64,000 nt of DNA from Mycolicibacterium litorale (lineage in GTDB: Bacteria; Actinomycetota; Actinomycetes; Mycobacteriales; Mycobacteriaceae), in NCBI RefSeq assembly GCF_014218295.1, contig NZ_AP023287.1, positions 3,782,001 to 3,846,000 of the forward strand, given 5' to 3'. Positions 52,216 through 59,919 of the stretch are shown here, piece after piece. The position numbers and the translations under genes are program-made. How positions within the stretch are numbered: the stretch's first letter is position 1; every line of letters starts with the position of its first letter. The notes beneath the pieces were generated by a model. It was not told the DNA's origin, did not search any database, and saw nothing but the letters and a program-made list of their open reading frames with translations.

Positions 52216-53381
52216 ACCAGCCCCAGGAACTTCTGGACGTTCGTGGACACGATCTTCACGGCGTCCTCCGCGCCGACCGCGTCGACGACCGTGGCCAGCG
52301 ATTTCTCGGAGTACCCGAAGGTGGATTCGTTGTGCGGGTAGTCGCTGGACCACATGACGTTGTCGACGCCGATCCGGTCGATCAGCTGCAGCCCGAGCGG
52401 GTCGACCATGAACGACGCACTCATGTGGTGGGTCCAGTAGTGGCGGACGTCGTGCTGCAGATCGTGATTGAACATGTGCCGATAGGAGGCGAGCATGTGC
52501 TCGGCGTCCTGCAGCGCGGTCGGCACCCATGCGATACCGCCCTCGAACCAGCCGATCTTCAGGCTCGGATGCCGGTCGAGGATTCCGGAGAACACGTACT
52601 TGGCGAACTGTTCGCGGAAGCTGTCGACGTTGACCATCATGCCGACGACGACGCTGTTGTTCTGGCACGGCGTCTTCGGTGGGGTTTCACCGATGTGGTG
52701 GCTGACCGGCAGACCCGCGGCCTCGACCTCGTCCCACACGGCGTCCATCGCGGTGCTGCCGTAGTCGTAGATGTTGCCGTCGTCGTCCTTGCCGGGGTTC
52801 AGCGGCAGCAGGAAGGTCCGCAGCCCCAACGACTTCAGTTCCTCGAGGGTGCTGCGGGTGCCCTTCGGATCCCACCAGTTGATGAGCCCGACGCCGTAGA
52901 AGTGGCCGTTGCTGCGCTCCTGAAGATCGGCGATGTGCTCGTTGTAGATCCGGAACACCCGCTCGCGCAGTGATTTGTCGGGGTAATGAAAAAGGGCAAG
53001 TACAGCGTTCGGGAACGCGAGTTCCTTATCGATGCCGTCCTCTTTGAGTTCACGGATCCGGGCCTCGATGTTGTTCGACGCCGCACCGGCGAGGTCGTCG
53101 TACTGCATCAGCACGCGGCCGAAGTCGCCGCCGGTCCAGGCTTTGCCCTTCATCCCCACCATGTAGGCGCCGTCCTCGTACCAGATGCGCGGGGCGGCGC
53201 CCTTGAGCTCCTCGGGGAAGCGTTCGTAGAAGATGTCGTCGGCGACCGAGATGTGGTTGTCGGCCGAGAAGATCTCGGTGTCCGCGGGTAGCCCGGTCAC
53301 CTGGCCGGTGGAGTGACCGTGGCGGTGCTTGGGTGCTCCGAATCCTTCGGGCGGGTAGAGGGTGGTGCTTGGTGCTGACAT
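52212..53381 (-). CDS. Amidohydrolase 2 family protein
   Basis: 389 residues. FSADNHISVADDIF carries the altered first metal motif (D-N-H), SHHIGETPP the central histidines, and MWSSDYPHNESTFGYS the catalytic Asp. Family members decarboxylate or hydrolyse cyclic acids. The ATG at 53381 has GGAG 6 bases upstream. It stands between the P450 gene (32 bases) and the M24 pair (ATGA overlap) inside the 11-gene operon. Paralogue of the gene at 27982-29280. Confidence 0.86.
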   Translation of the reverse strand: MSAPSTTLYPPEGFGAPKHRHGHSTGQVTGLPADTEIFSADNHISVADDIFYERFPEELKGAAPRIWYEDGAYMVGMKGKAWTGGDFGRVLMQYDDLAGAASNNIEARIRELKEDGIDKELAFPNAVLALFHYPDKSLRERVFRIYNEHIADLQERSNGHFYGVGLINWWDPKGTRSTLEELKSLGLRTFLLPLNPGKDDDGNIYDYGSTAMDAVWDEVEAAGLPVSHHIGETPPKTPCQNNSVVVGMMVNVDSFREQFAKYVFSGILDRHPSLKIGWFEGGIAWVPTALQDAEHMLASYRHMFNHDLQHDVRHYWTHHMSASFMVDPLGLQLIDRIGVDNVMWSSDYPHNESTFGYSEKSLATVVDAVGAEDAVKIVSTNVQKFLGLV

Positions 53382-53413
53382 GAGCCACTCCAATCGGGCT
53401 GGGAGAGAACCTG

Positions 53414-54652
53414 TTACCAGGTGACGGGAAGTTCGTAGACGCCGTAGGCGAGGCGGTCGTGCTTGAACGGCACCTCGTCGAACGGGATGGCCAGACGCAT
53501 CGTGGGAATGCGTCGCAGCACGGTGTGGAAGACGATCTGCAGTTCGGCCCGCGCCAGCTGCTGTCCGACGCACTGGTGGCGGCCGTAACCGAAACCCAGT
53601 TGCTGGCCGGCGTCGCGGCGCAGGTCGAGTTTGTCGGGTTCGGGATAGGCGGTGGCGTCCCAGTTCGCCGGCGCCAGGTCGAGGATGATGCCCTCCCCCG
53701 CGCGGATGGTCTCCCCCGCGATCTCGATGTCCTCGATGGCGACGCGGCGCTGCCCGTTCTGGATGATCGACAGGTACCGCATCAACTCCTCGACGGCGTT
53801 GGCGACGGCCTTGGGATCGTCGGTGCCGCGCAGGAAGTCGGCCTGTTCGGGATTCTCGATGAGCGCGAGGATGCCGATACCGATCATGTTGGCGGTGGTC
53901 TCGTGTCCCGCGATCAGCAGGCCGGTGCCCAACTGCGCGGCCTCTTTGACGCTGATCTCACCTGCCTTGACCCGCTCGGCGAGGTCGGAGACCGCATCCT
54001 CGCCCGGGTTCTCCATCTTGGTCTCGACGAGGTTGATCAGGTACTGGTGCAGGCTCATCGCACCCTTCTGACCGTCCTCGGCGCTCGCGTACCGGGCCAG
54101 CCCGACGTTGGCGTGGTGCTGGAAGAACTCGTGGTCCTCGTAGGGCACGCCGAGCATGTCGCTGATCACCCTGGTGGGCACCGGGAGCGCCAGTTTGGCG
54201 ACCATGTCCGCGGGTTGGGGACCAGCCAGGATCTCGTCGATGCATTCGTCGGTCACCTGCTGGATGACCGGCCGCAGGCCCTCGACCCGCTTGAACGTGA
54301 ACGGTTTCGACAGCATCCGCCGGAAGCGGGTGTGCTCCTCGGCGTCGGAGGTGAACACCGACCGCGGCCGCTTGGTCACCGTGGAGAGCATGTGTTCGTT
54401 CCAGTGCGGGAAGCCCGACCGGCGATCGTCGACGCTGACCCGGGAATCGGCGAACAACTCGCGGGCGACGGCGTGCCCGGTGATCAGCCACGGAGTGCTG
54501 CCGTCCCAGATGCGCACACGCGAAAGCGGTGCGGCGGCACCCATCTCGAGCATCTGCGGCGGCGGCGCGAACGGGCAGGCCGCCGAACGTTCCATCGGAT
54601 AGTCGGGGATGTCCGCGGAGACTTCGGCGGTTCCGGTCAGCGTGTCCGACAC
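53414..54652 (-). CDS. Cytochrome P450
   Basis: 412 residues. The oxygen-activating I-helix AGHETTAN, the ExxR pair in EELMRYL and the heme-binding FGYGRHQCVGQQLAR with the axial Cys at residue 361 are complete. Soluble bacterial three-component type. It would hydroxylate a hydrophobic substrate. Its likely electron donor, a small ferredoxin, is encoded 4 bases upstream. GTG start with AGGAG 7 bases ahead. No ferredoxin reductase is in the operon. Confidence 0.93.
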   Translation of the reverse strand: MSDTLTGTAEVSADIPDYPMERSAACPFAPPPQMLEMGAAAPLSRVRIWDGSTPWLITGHAVARELFADSRVSVDDRRSGFPHWNEHMLSTVTKRPRSVFTSDAEEHTRFRRMLSKPFTFKRVEGLRPVIQQVTDECIDEILAGPQPADMVAKLALPVPTRVISDMLGVPYEDHEFFQHHANVGLARYASAEDGQKGAMSLHQYLINLVETKMENPGEDAVSDLAERVKAGEISVKEAAQLGTGLLIAGHETTANMIGIGILALIENPEQADFLRGTDDPKAVANAVEELMRYLSIIQNGQRRVAIEDIEIAGETIRAGEGIILDLAPANWDATAYPEPDKLDLRRDAGQQLGFGYGRHQCVGQQLARAELQIVFHTVLRRIPTMRLAIPFDEVPFKHDRLAYGVYELPVTW

Positions 54653-54656
54653 GTGG

Positions 54657-54851
54657 TCACTCCTCCAGGTGGATGGCGAGGGCTGGGCAGGCGGCGGCCG
54701 CCCGGTGGACGTCCGCCTCCTGGTCGGGGTCCGGGTGGTCGGTGAGCAGTTCGACCACCCCGTCGTCATCGCGTTGGTCGAAGACCTCGGCGGCGTTGAG
54801 TACGCACTGGCCCGACGAGACGCACCTGTCCTGGTCGACGGTGATCCGCAT
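54657..54851 (-). CDS. Small [3Fe-4S]-type ferredoxin, partner of the P450
   Basis: 64 residues. C10, C16 (CVSSGQC) and C55 (ACPALAI) are the only cysteines, the spacing of the single-cluster 3Fe-4S ferredoxins that serve actinobacterial P450s. It carries electrons from a reductase encoded elsewhere. The start overlaps the TetR stop by one base (TGATG) and its stop is 4 bases before the P450 start. Confidence 0.9.
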   Translation of the reverse strand: MRITVDQDRCVSSGQCVLNAAEVFDQRDDDGVVELLTDHPDPDQEADVHRAAAACPALAIHLEE

Positions 54852-55558
54852 CAGGGCACCTCGGTGACCGGCGCCTGCCACAGACCCACGATCGCGTCGA
54901 TGAGTCCGGAGGCCGCGGCCGCCCATGAGGCGCGCGGCACCGCGGCGCCTTCGGCGAGGCCGCGCTCCCGTTCGGCGCAACTGTGCATCAACAGGTTTCG
55001 GCCCATGATGTTCCGCTCGGCGCGGACGTCGGGCGGCAGATCCGGCAGACAGGCGCCGATCCCGTTGATGACCTCGACGAGCGACGGTGACGACAGTGCG
55101 TCACGCACGATCATGCTGTGGTAGGCGGGATCGGTCATGACCTGCGCGGCGAACCGCGCATACCAGGTGGGGTTGCCGAGTTCCTCGAGGTGGTCGGTCA
55201 GCGGGCGAACCAGGCACGCCACCCAGTCGCGCATGTCGGGCGCGGGTCCCAGGTCGGCGACCATCTTCTCGCGGAGCCGTTCGATCGGCCCCCGGTGTTT
55301 GAACTCGATGGCCCGCACGAGGTCGGTCTTGGTACCGAAGTGGTAGCCGACGGCGGCGTTGTTGCCCTGCCCCGCCGCCTCGCTGACCTGACGGTTGGAG
55401 ACGGCGAACACGCCGTGCTCGGCGTAGAGACGTTCGGCGGCCCGCAGGATCGCCTCCTGGGTGCTGTTGGCACGCTCGGCCCGCGCGGTCCTCGCTGTGG
55501 TCACGCTCACAGTCAACCCGGGCGGCGTTCCTAAGTCAAGCGACTGATTTAAAGTCAT
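54851..55558 (-). CDS. TetR-family transcriptional regulator
   Basis: 235 residues from the ATG at 55558, which overlaps the SDR stop (ATGA). The helix-turn-helix is STQEAILRAAERLYAEHGVFAVSNRQVSEAAGQGNNAAVGYHFGTKTDLV, with the GNNAAVGYHF form common in actinobacterial regulators. A palindrome at 55533-55550 lies inside the first codons, so a shorter protein from GTG 55510 or 55504 with its own promoter is possible. Embedded in the P450 operon, it probably senses a pathway intermediate. Confidence 0.87.
   Translation of the reverse strand: MTLNQSLDLGTPPGLTVSVTTARTARAERANSTQEAILRAAERLYAEHGVFAVSNRQVSEAAGQGNNAAVGYHFGTKTDLVRAIEFKHRGPIERLREKMVADLGPAPDMRDWVACLVRPLTDHLEELGNPTWYARFAAQVMTDPAYHSMIVRDALSSPSLVEVINGIGACLPDLPPDVRAERNIMGRNLLMHSCAERERGLAEGAAVPRASWAAAASGLIDAIVGLWQAPVTEVP
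55533..55550. promoter_or_regulatory. Possible operator near the TetR start
   Basis: Arms AAGTCA and TGATTT match at 5 of 6 positions around a 6-base centre. It is AT-richer than its surroundings and lies just upstream of the internal GTG starts of the TetR gene. The short, imperfect arms limit confidence. Confidence 0.3.
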
Positions 55559-56385
55559 GCGGGTGTGCCGTTGCCCTCTGGAGCGGTCTTGCGCGCGATG
55601 ATCTTGCCGGCGACGGTCCCGCCCTCGACCGGCAGCACGATGCCGGTGACGTACCGCGACCTGTCGGTGGCCAGGTACAGCGCCGCCTCCGCCACGTCTT
55701 CGGGGGTGCCGTCGCGTTTGAGCGGCCGGTCCTCGCGCATCTGGGCCCGGATCCTGGCTTCGAACCGTTCGAGCCGTTCGCGGTCGGCGCCGGTGGCCGA
55801 GGACGCGAGGATCGGCGTCGGGATGTTGCCCGGCGCGATGCAGTTGACGCGGATCTCGTAGTGCGCCAGCTCAATTGCCGCGCATTTGGTGAAGTGCAGG
55901 ATGGCTGCCTTCGACGCGCGATACACCGGGACACCGCCGCCGGCCTGGATCCCGCCGATCGACGACAGGTTGATGATCGACCCTCCGCCGTGCTCGGCCA
56001 TGTACCGACCGGCGTCCCTGGTGCCCGCCATGACGCTGAGCAGGTTCACCCGCATCACCCGGTCGAACTCGGTCAGGTCTTCGTCGAACAGACCGCGCCG
56101 CAGGGGGCTGGAGATGCCGGCGTTGTTGACCATCACGTCGAGGGCACCGAACCGCTGCACCGTCGTCGAGACCAGGTCGCCGATCTGATCCTGGTCACCC
56201 ACATCGGTGTGGTGGAACACCGCGTTCGAGCCGGATTGCGCCGCGAGCGCCTCCCCTAGTTCGTCCTGGACGTCGGCGATGACGACCGTGGCCCCCTCGG
56301 CCACGAACCGTTCGACGATGCCGCGCCCGATCCCCGAAGCTCCGCCGGTGACGATCGTGACCTTGCCCTGCAATTCGTCGGCCAT
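55555..56385 (-). CDS. Short-chain dehydrogenase/reductase
   Basis: 276 residues. TGGASGIGRGIV, MVNNAGISS, NLSSIGGIQAGGGVPVYRASK and RYVTGIVLPVEGG are the classical SDR elements, with Tyr and Lys in YRASK. A C-terminal extension of ~15 residues follows. It oxidises or reduces an alcohol/ketone in the operon's pathway. The start overlaps the alpha/beta hydrolase stop by one base, and its own stop overlaps the TetR start. Confidence 0.88.
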   Translation of the reverse strand: MADELQGKVTIVTGGASGIGRGIVERFVAEGATVVIADVQDELGEALAAQSGSNAVFHHTDVGDQDQIGDLVSTTVQRFGALDVMVNNAGISSPLRRGLFDEDLTEFDRVMRVNLLSVMAGTRDAGRYMAEHGGGSIINLSSIGGIQAGGGVPVYRASKAAILHFTKCAAIELAHYEIRVNCIAPGNIPTPILASSATGADRERLERFEARIRAQMREDRPLKRDGTPEDVAEAALYLATDRSRYVTGIVLPVEGGTVAGKIIARKTAPEGNGTPA

Positions 56386-57227
56386 CAGGCGGGCACCTTC
56401 CGTTGGGGCACATCGGCGAAGAAGTCGAACAGCAGTTCGGTGACGGCGGCGGGTTGTTCGATCTGGGGGCAGTGCCCGGCCGCGTCGACCACGGCGGAGC
56501 GCGCACCGGCGATCTGGCCGGCGATCTCGGCGGCCCAGCCCCGTGGCAGGAGTTTGTCGCACTCTCCCTCGACGATGAGTGCGGGGACTTCGACCCGCTC
56601 GTACGCCCGGGTGGCCGACGGGGGCGGCGGCGGTTCGAGACCGGGCCGTCGAAACCGTGCTGCCGCCAACGACTCCCAGGCGCCGGGAGCGATGCTGGAC
56701 TCATAGCGCCGCCGGACGTAGTCCTCGTCGGCCGCGTACGCGGGATCGGCGAACAGGGCCGTCACGATGCGGCGCATCCCCTCGAAGGTCGCGTCGTAGT
56801 CGTAGAGGGCGTTCGCGTGTTCGTTGCGCTGGATGGTCCCACCACCGCAGAGGGCCACCAGACTGCGTGCGGGCAGTACGGGCGCACCGGAGGTCGCGTC
56901 GACGAGCAGGTTGATCGCTCCCATGGAGTTGCCGACGAAGTGGGCGGCGCGCACGTCGAGCACCTCGCAGAAGCGGGCGATGTGACGGATCCGCATCCCG
57001 CGCCCGTCGGTGAAGTCGACGACCTTCGCGGAGCGGCCGAACCCCAGCATGTCGGGGGCGAGTACGTGATACCGCTCGGCCAGTGTGTCGATCACCCGCT
57101 CCCACCCGAGTTCGGCGCTTGCGCCGAATTCGCCGCCGTGCAGCAGAACGACCGGATCGCCCTGCCCCGCTTCGAGGTAGCCGGTGGTCAACCCGTCGAC
57201 GGCGACCGACTTGCGCTGGAAACCCAC
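56385..57227 (-). CDS. Alpha/beta hydrolase (meta-cleavage-product hydrolase-like)
   Basis: 280 residues from GTG 57227. The oxyanion segment VVLLHGGEFGASAELGWE and the nucleophile elbow GNSMGAINLL are those of C-C bond hydrolases such as MhpC/BphD. The catalytic Asp is likely in EGECDKLLP and the His in AAGHCPQ. In this context it would hydrolyse the ring-fission product of an extradiol dioxygenase such as the one at 62993. An ATG at 57275 in the same frame lies next to the operator palindrome and is a less likely start. First gene of the 11-gene operon. Confidence 0.87.
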   Translation of the reverse strand: MGFQRKSVAVDGLTTGYLEAGQGDPVVLLHGGEFGASAELGWERVIDTLAERYHVLAPDMLGFGRSAKVVDFTDGRGMRIRHIARFCEVLDVRAAHFVGNSMGAINLLVDATSGAPVLPARSLVALCGGGTIQRNEHANALYDYDATFEGMRRIVTALFADPAYAADEDYVRRRYESSIAPGAWESLAAARFRRPGLEPPPPPSATRAYERVEVPALIVEGECDKLLPRGWAAEIAGQIAGARSAVVDAAGHCPQIEQPAAVTELLFDFFADVPQRKVPA

Positions 57228-57255
57228 GGCCTCACGATACTGACACTTTCGCGGC

Positions 57256-57274
57256 TGGAGAACACGATTCTCCA
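57256..57274. promoter_or_regulatory. Putative TetR operator TGGAGAA-N5-TTCTCCA
   Basis: Perfect 7-5-7 palindrome (TGGAGAACACGATTCTCCA), 29 bases before the alpha/beta hydrolase GTG. Shares GAGAA-N5-TTCTC with the sites at 29479 and 38568 and would control the 11-gene operon reading left. Confidence 0.65.
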
Positions 57275-57327
57275 ACGTGCGTGATGACCGAAGTGCTTAA
57301 TTCGAGCGCTGATTGACGGTTGGGGTC

Positions 57328-57482
57328 ATGTCCTCGAACGAATCGTCCGGCACGGTGGGGATGCGCCCTGCCGAACGTCTCGAGGTGTTGTCCGAGAGGC
57401 TGGCGGAGCCGGCCGGCCGGCCAACGCAACGCCATCGACGGGCAGATCGTGGAGATCGCCGCCGAGATCGACCGCGACGGAG
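57328..57482 (+). pseudogene. N-terminal remnant of a DUF222/13E12-family protein, frameshifted
   Basis: An ATG at 57328 opens MSSNESSGTVGMRPAERLEVLSERLAE. The expected continuation of this mycobacterial family, AGQRNAIDGQIVEIAAEIDRDG, then reads in another frame. The shift falls in a gccggccggccggcc run, consistent with an extra four-base unit. The rest of the ~400-residue protein, including its HNH nuclease end, is missing. It occupies most of the ~285-base gap between the operon starting at 57227 and the FMN reductase gene. Confidence 0.65.
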
Positions 57483-57512
57483 CCCACACCATCGCCTACC
57501 GGATCGCCGAAT

Positions 57513-58109
57513 CTATCTTGCCCTCCGATGCGCGGCGGCGAACGTCAACACCTGGTTCGCCAGCAGGTCGAGCTGATTGCGGACCGCTTCGTCGACGAGC
57601 ACGCCGTCGCTGTCCCACACCGCCTCCGCCGAATTGATCGCCACGCCGAGCGGAGTCGGCCAGGCGCGCAGCGCATGGCCGATCGAGCGCAGCTGCCCCA
57701 GCGTGTTCACCGCCGCCTGCCACCCGTACGCGCAGCTGATACACCCCCACGGCGTGTCGTCGAGATACACCCGCGGGTCCTCGCGGAGATCCTCGATGTA
57801 GTCCAGCGCGTTCTTGACCAGCCCCGAGACCGCCCCGTGGTAGCCGGGCGATCCGACGACCACCGCGTCGGCCTCCCGAAGGGCGGCAACGAGTTCCAGC
57901 GCGCGAGGGGTGCGCTCCAGTTGGTGCGGTGCGTACATCGGCAGGTCGAGGTCCGGACCCGCGAAAATCCGGGTGCGCCCGCCCTGGCGTTCGACGGCCT
58001 CCAGGCAGTAGCGCACCGCCCGCTCGGTCGACGAGTGTGCCCGCAGCGTGCCGCCCAGCCCGACGACCAGGGGCGCATCACCCGGTGCGGTCATCGTCTC
58101 CCCCGTCAT
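57513..58109 (-). CDS. NADPH-dependent FMN reductase family protein
   Basis: 198 residues of the flavodoxin-like fold. GLGGTLRAHSSTERAVRYCLE is the FMN phosphate-binding start, VVVGSPGYHGAVSGLVKNALDYI the isoalloxazine-binding segment. It reduces FMN with NAD(P)H. The luciferase-like monooxygenase in the same operon needs free reduced flavin, which this enzyme could supply. The ATG at 58109 overlaps the cyclase stop (ATGA). A second ATG at 58094 behind GGGGGAG is an alternative. Confidence 0.88.
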   Translation of the reverse strand: MTGETMTAPGDAPLVVGLGGTLRAHSSTERAVRYCLEAVERQGGRTRIFAGPDLDLPMYAPHQLERTPRALELVAALREADAVVVGSPGYHGAVSGLVKNALDYIEDLREDPRVYLDDTPWGCISCAYGWQAAVNTLGQLRSIGHALRAWPTPLGVAINSAEAVWDSDGVLVDEAVRNQLDLLANQVLTFAAAHRRAR

Positions 58110-59095
58110 TTGATCGCGATCGGATTCAGCGGCGCCCCCACGGCCCCGGTGACCCGCAGCGGCGGTGCGATGAGCTGGAAGTCGTAGACACCGTCGGCGG
58201 CGCAATCCGCGGCCAATGCACCGAGATCCCAGTACTCGCCGAGCATCAGGCCCATGTCGCGCAGGCACAGCATGTGCATCGGCAGGATCGTGCCCTCCAC
58301 CCCCGACACCGGATCCTCGACCATGAGGTTGTCGGCGGCGATCGCAGCCACCTCGCGCTCGTGCAGCCACGCCGCGCAGCGCCAGTCCAGCCCGGCGTAC
58401 GGTTCGGTGCCGTCGCCGGCCTCGAGGAACCTGTCCCACCACCCGGTGCGGATCAGCACGATGTCGCCACTGCCGATCGAAACCCCCTGGGCGCGGGCGA
58501 CCTCGTCGAGTTCGTCGGGCGTGATCGGCTCGCCGTGCGCGACGAAAACGTCCGCCCCGCGGTGACGGACCAGGTCGAGCAGCACCCCGCGTGAGGTGAT
58601 GCCCTTGCTGTCCACCTTGTCGATCCCGCAGTGGAACGCGCCCTGGCTTGTCACCGATTCGGCCGCGAACCCGTTGTAGAGCTTGTCGTCGTAGTACACG
58701 TGCGACAACGCATCCCACTGGGTGGCGGCCTGCAGCGGCATGATGATCATGTCGTCGTTGAACCGGAACGGGTTGTCGACGAAGTATCCCGAAAGCTGTT
58801 GAGCAACAGTGTTCTTCAGCCACTGCGGACCGTACTGCACCAGCGTGTGGGCGTCGCCGCCGTCGACCGTCATCACGTGCATCGGGTTGGGCCGGTACTG
58901 GAATGCCCCCTGGGGCCCCGCCGACCCGAAGTCGACGCCGAGCGGGAAGACCTTGCCGTGCCGGACCAGACGCGCTCCCTCGGCCACCTTGTCGGCGGTG
59001 ATGAAGTTCAGCGTGCCGAGTTCGTCGAACTCGCCCCAGCGCCCCCAGTTGCGCAGAGCGTCACCGGTTCGGCGGAACTCGTCGAGTGTGGCCAC
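58106..59095 (-). CDS. Cyclase-family hydrolase (kynurenine formamidase-like fold)
   Basis: 329 residues. The family metal motif HxGTHxDxPxH appears as QAATQWDALSH: Asp and the last His are kept while the first two His are Gln. This TQWDALSH variant is typical of a large uncharacterised subgroup of the cyclase family. It may open a lactone or amide ring. GTG start with AGAGGA 7 bases ahead, one base after the SDR stop. Confidence 0.85.
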   Translation of the reverse strand: MATLDEFRRTGDALRNWGRWGEFDELGTLNFITADKVAEGARLVRHGKVFPLGVDFGSAGPQGAFQYRPNPMHVMTVDGGDAHTLVQYGPQWLKNTVAQQLSGYFVDNPFRFNDDMIIMPLQAATQWDALSHVYYDDKLYNGFAAESVTSQGAFHCGIDKVDSKGITSRGVLLDLVRHRGADVFVAHGEPITPDELDEVARAQGVSIGSGDIVLIRTGWWDRFLEAGDGTEPYAGLDWRCAAWLHEREVAAIAADNLMVEDPVSGVEGTILPMHMLCLRDMGLMLGEYWDLGALAADCAADGVYDFQLIAPPLRVTGAVGAPLNPIAIK

Positions 59096-59096
59096 G

Positions 59097-59900
59097 TCAC
59101 TGTCCTCTCAGGGTAGCGGCCACCCGGCCGGCGAGGTTTCCCCCGTCGACCCAGATGATCTGGCCGGTGATGTAGCTGGCGGCGTCGCTGCCGAGGAAGA
59201 CCAGGACGGCGGCCTGCTCCTGCGGATCAGACACCCGCCCCAGGGGTTTGGGGATGTCGTCGAGGAACGCCGGGCCGTAAGCGGTGCGCAGCTGGTCGAG
59301 GATAGGTGTCTCGGTGACCCCCGGCCCGGTGCAGTTGATGCGGATGCCACGCGCGCCGAGCGGCCCGGCGCTGCACATCGTGTACAGGATCAGCGCTTCC
59401 TTGGCCAACCGGTATCCACCGTCGGCCAGAGCCTCGAGATGGCGTTCACACCAGGCCATTCCATCCTCCATGGTGGCCGTGCGCACCAACCCGGCCGTGG
59501 TCTTCGCGTTGTCGAGATACGACGCGGCCGCGAGCGAGGACACCCCGACGACCGACGACCCCGGCCGCATCCGCGGCAGCAGCGACTCGGTGAAGTGTCG
59601 GGTGCCCAGGAAGTTGATCCGCACCACCAGCGGCGGATCGCCGATGCCCGACGAGACCCCGGCCACGTTGAACAGCACGTCGACGTCACCACCGATCGCC
59701 GCCACCGCATGGTCGATCGACGCCTCGTCGGACAGGTCGATCTGGACGAACTCGTCGAGATCGACTGCGGGACGGCGCAGGTCCAGTCCGACGACGTGAG
59801 CGCCGAGCTCGCTCAGCTGCCGCACGAGGTGTGCACCGATCCCCGACGCGCACCCGGTGACGACGACCCGCCTACCGTCGTAGCGCCACAGCTGGTCCAT
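59097..59900 (-). CDS. Short-chain dehydrogenase/reductase (3-alpha-hydroxysteroid-dehydrogenase-like)
   Basis: 267 residues from ATG 59900. TGCASGIGAHLV, LFNVAGVS, GVSSLAAASYL and the catalytic GYRLAK are the SDR landmarks. The N-terminal FNVAGVS and the long loop before YRLAK resemble 3-alpha-hydroxysteroid dehydrogenase/carbonyl reductases. It ends SYITGQIIWVDGG. A GTG at 59909 is an alternative start. It probably interconverts a ring hydroxyl and ketone, which would suit the KstD-like enzyme in the same operon. Confidence 0.86.
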   Translation of the reverse strand: MDQLWRYDGRRVVVTGCASGIGAHLVRQLSELGAHVVGLDLRRPAVDLDEFVQIDLSDEASIDHAVAAIGGDVDVLFNVAGVSSGIGDPPLVVRINFLGTRHFTESLLPRMRPGSSVVGVSSLAAASYLDNAKTTAGLVRTATMEDGMAWCERHLEALADGGYRLAKEALILYTMCSAGPLGARGIRINCTGPGVTETPILDQLRTAYGPAFLDDIPKPLGRVSDPQEQAAVLVFLGSDAASYITGQIIWVDGGNLAGRVAATLRGQ

Positions 59901-59919
59901 GTCGCCCACGAGGACCGGC

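Noticed and set aside
52216..52668. Longer start for the M24 protein at 50947-52215
   Set aside because: The extra residues are an out-of-frame reading of the amidohydrolase gene. ATG 52215 makes the ATGA overlap seen throughout this operon.
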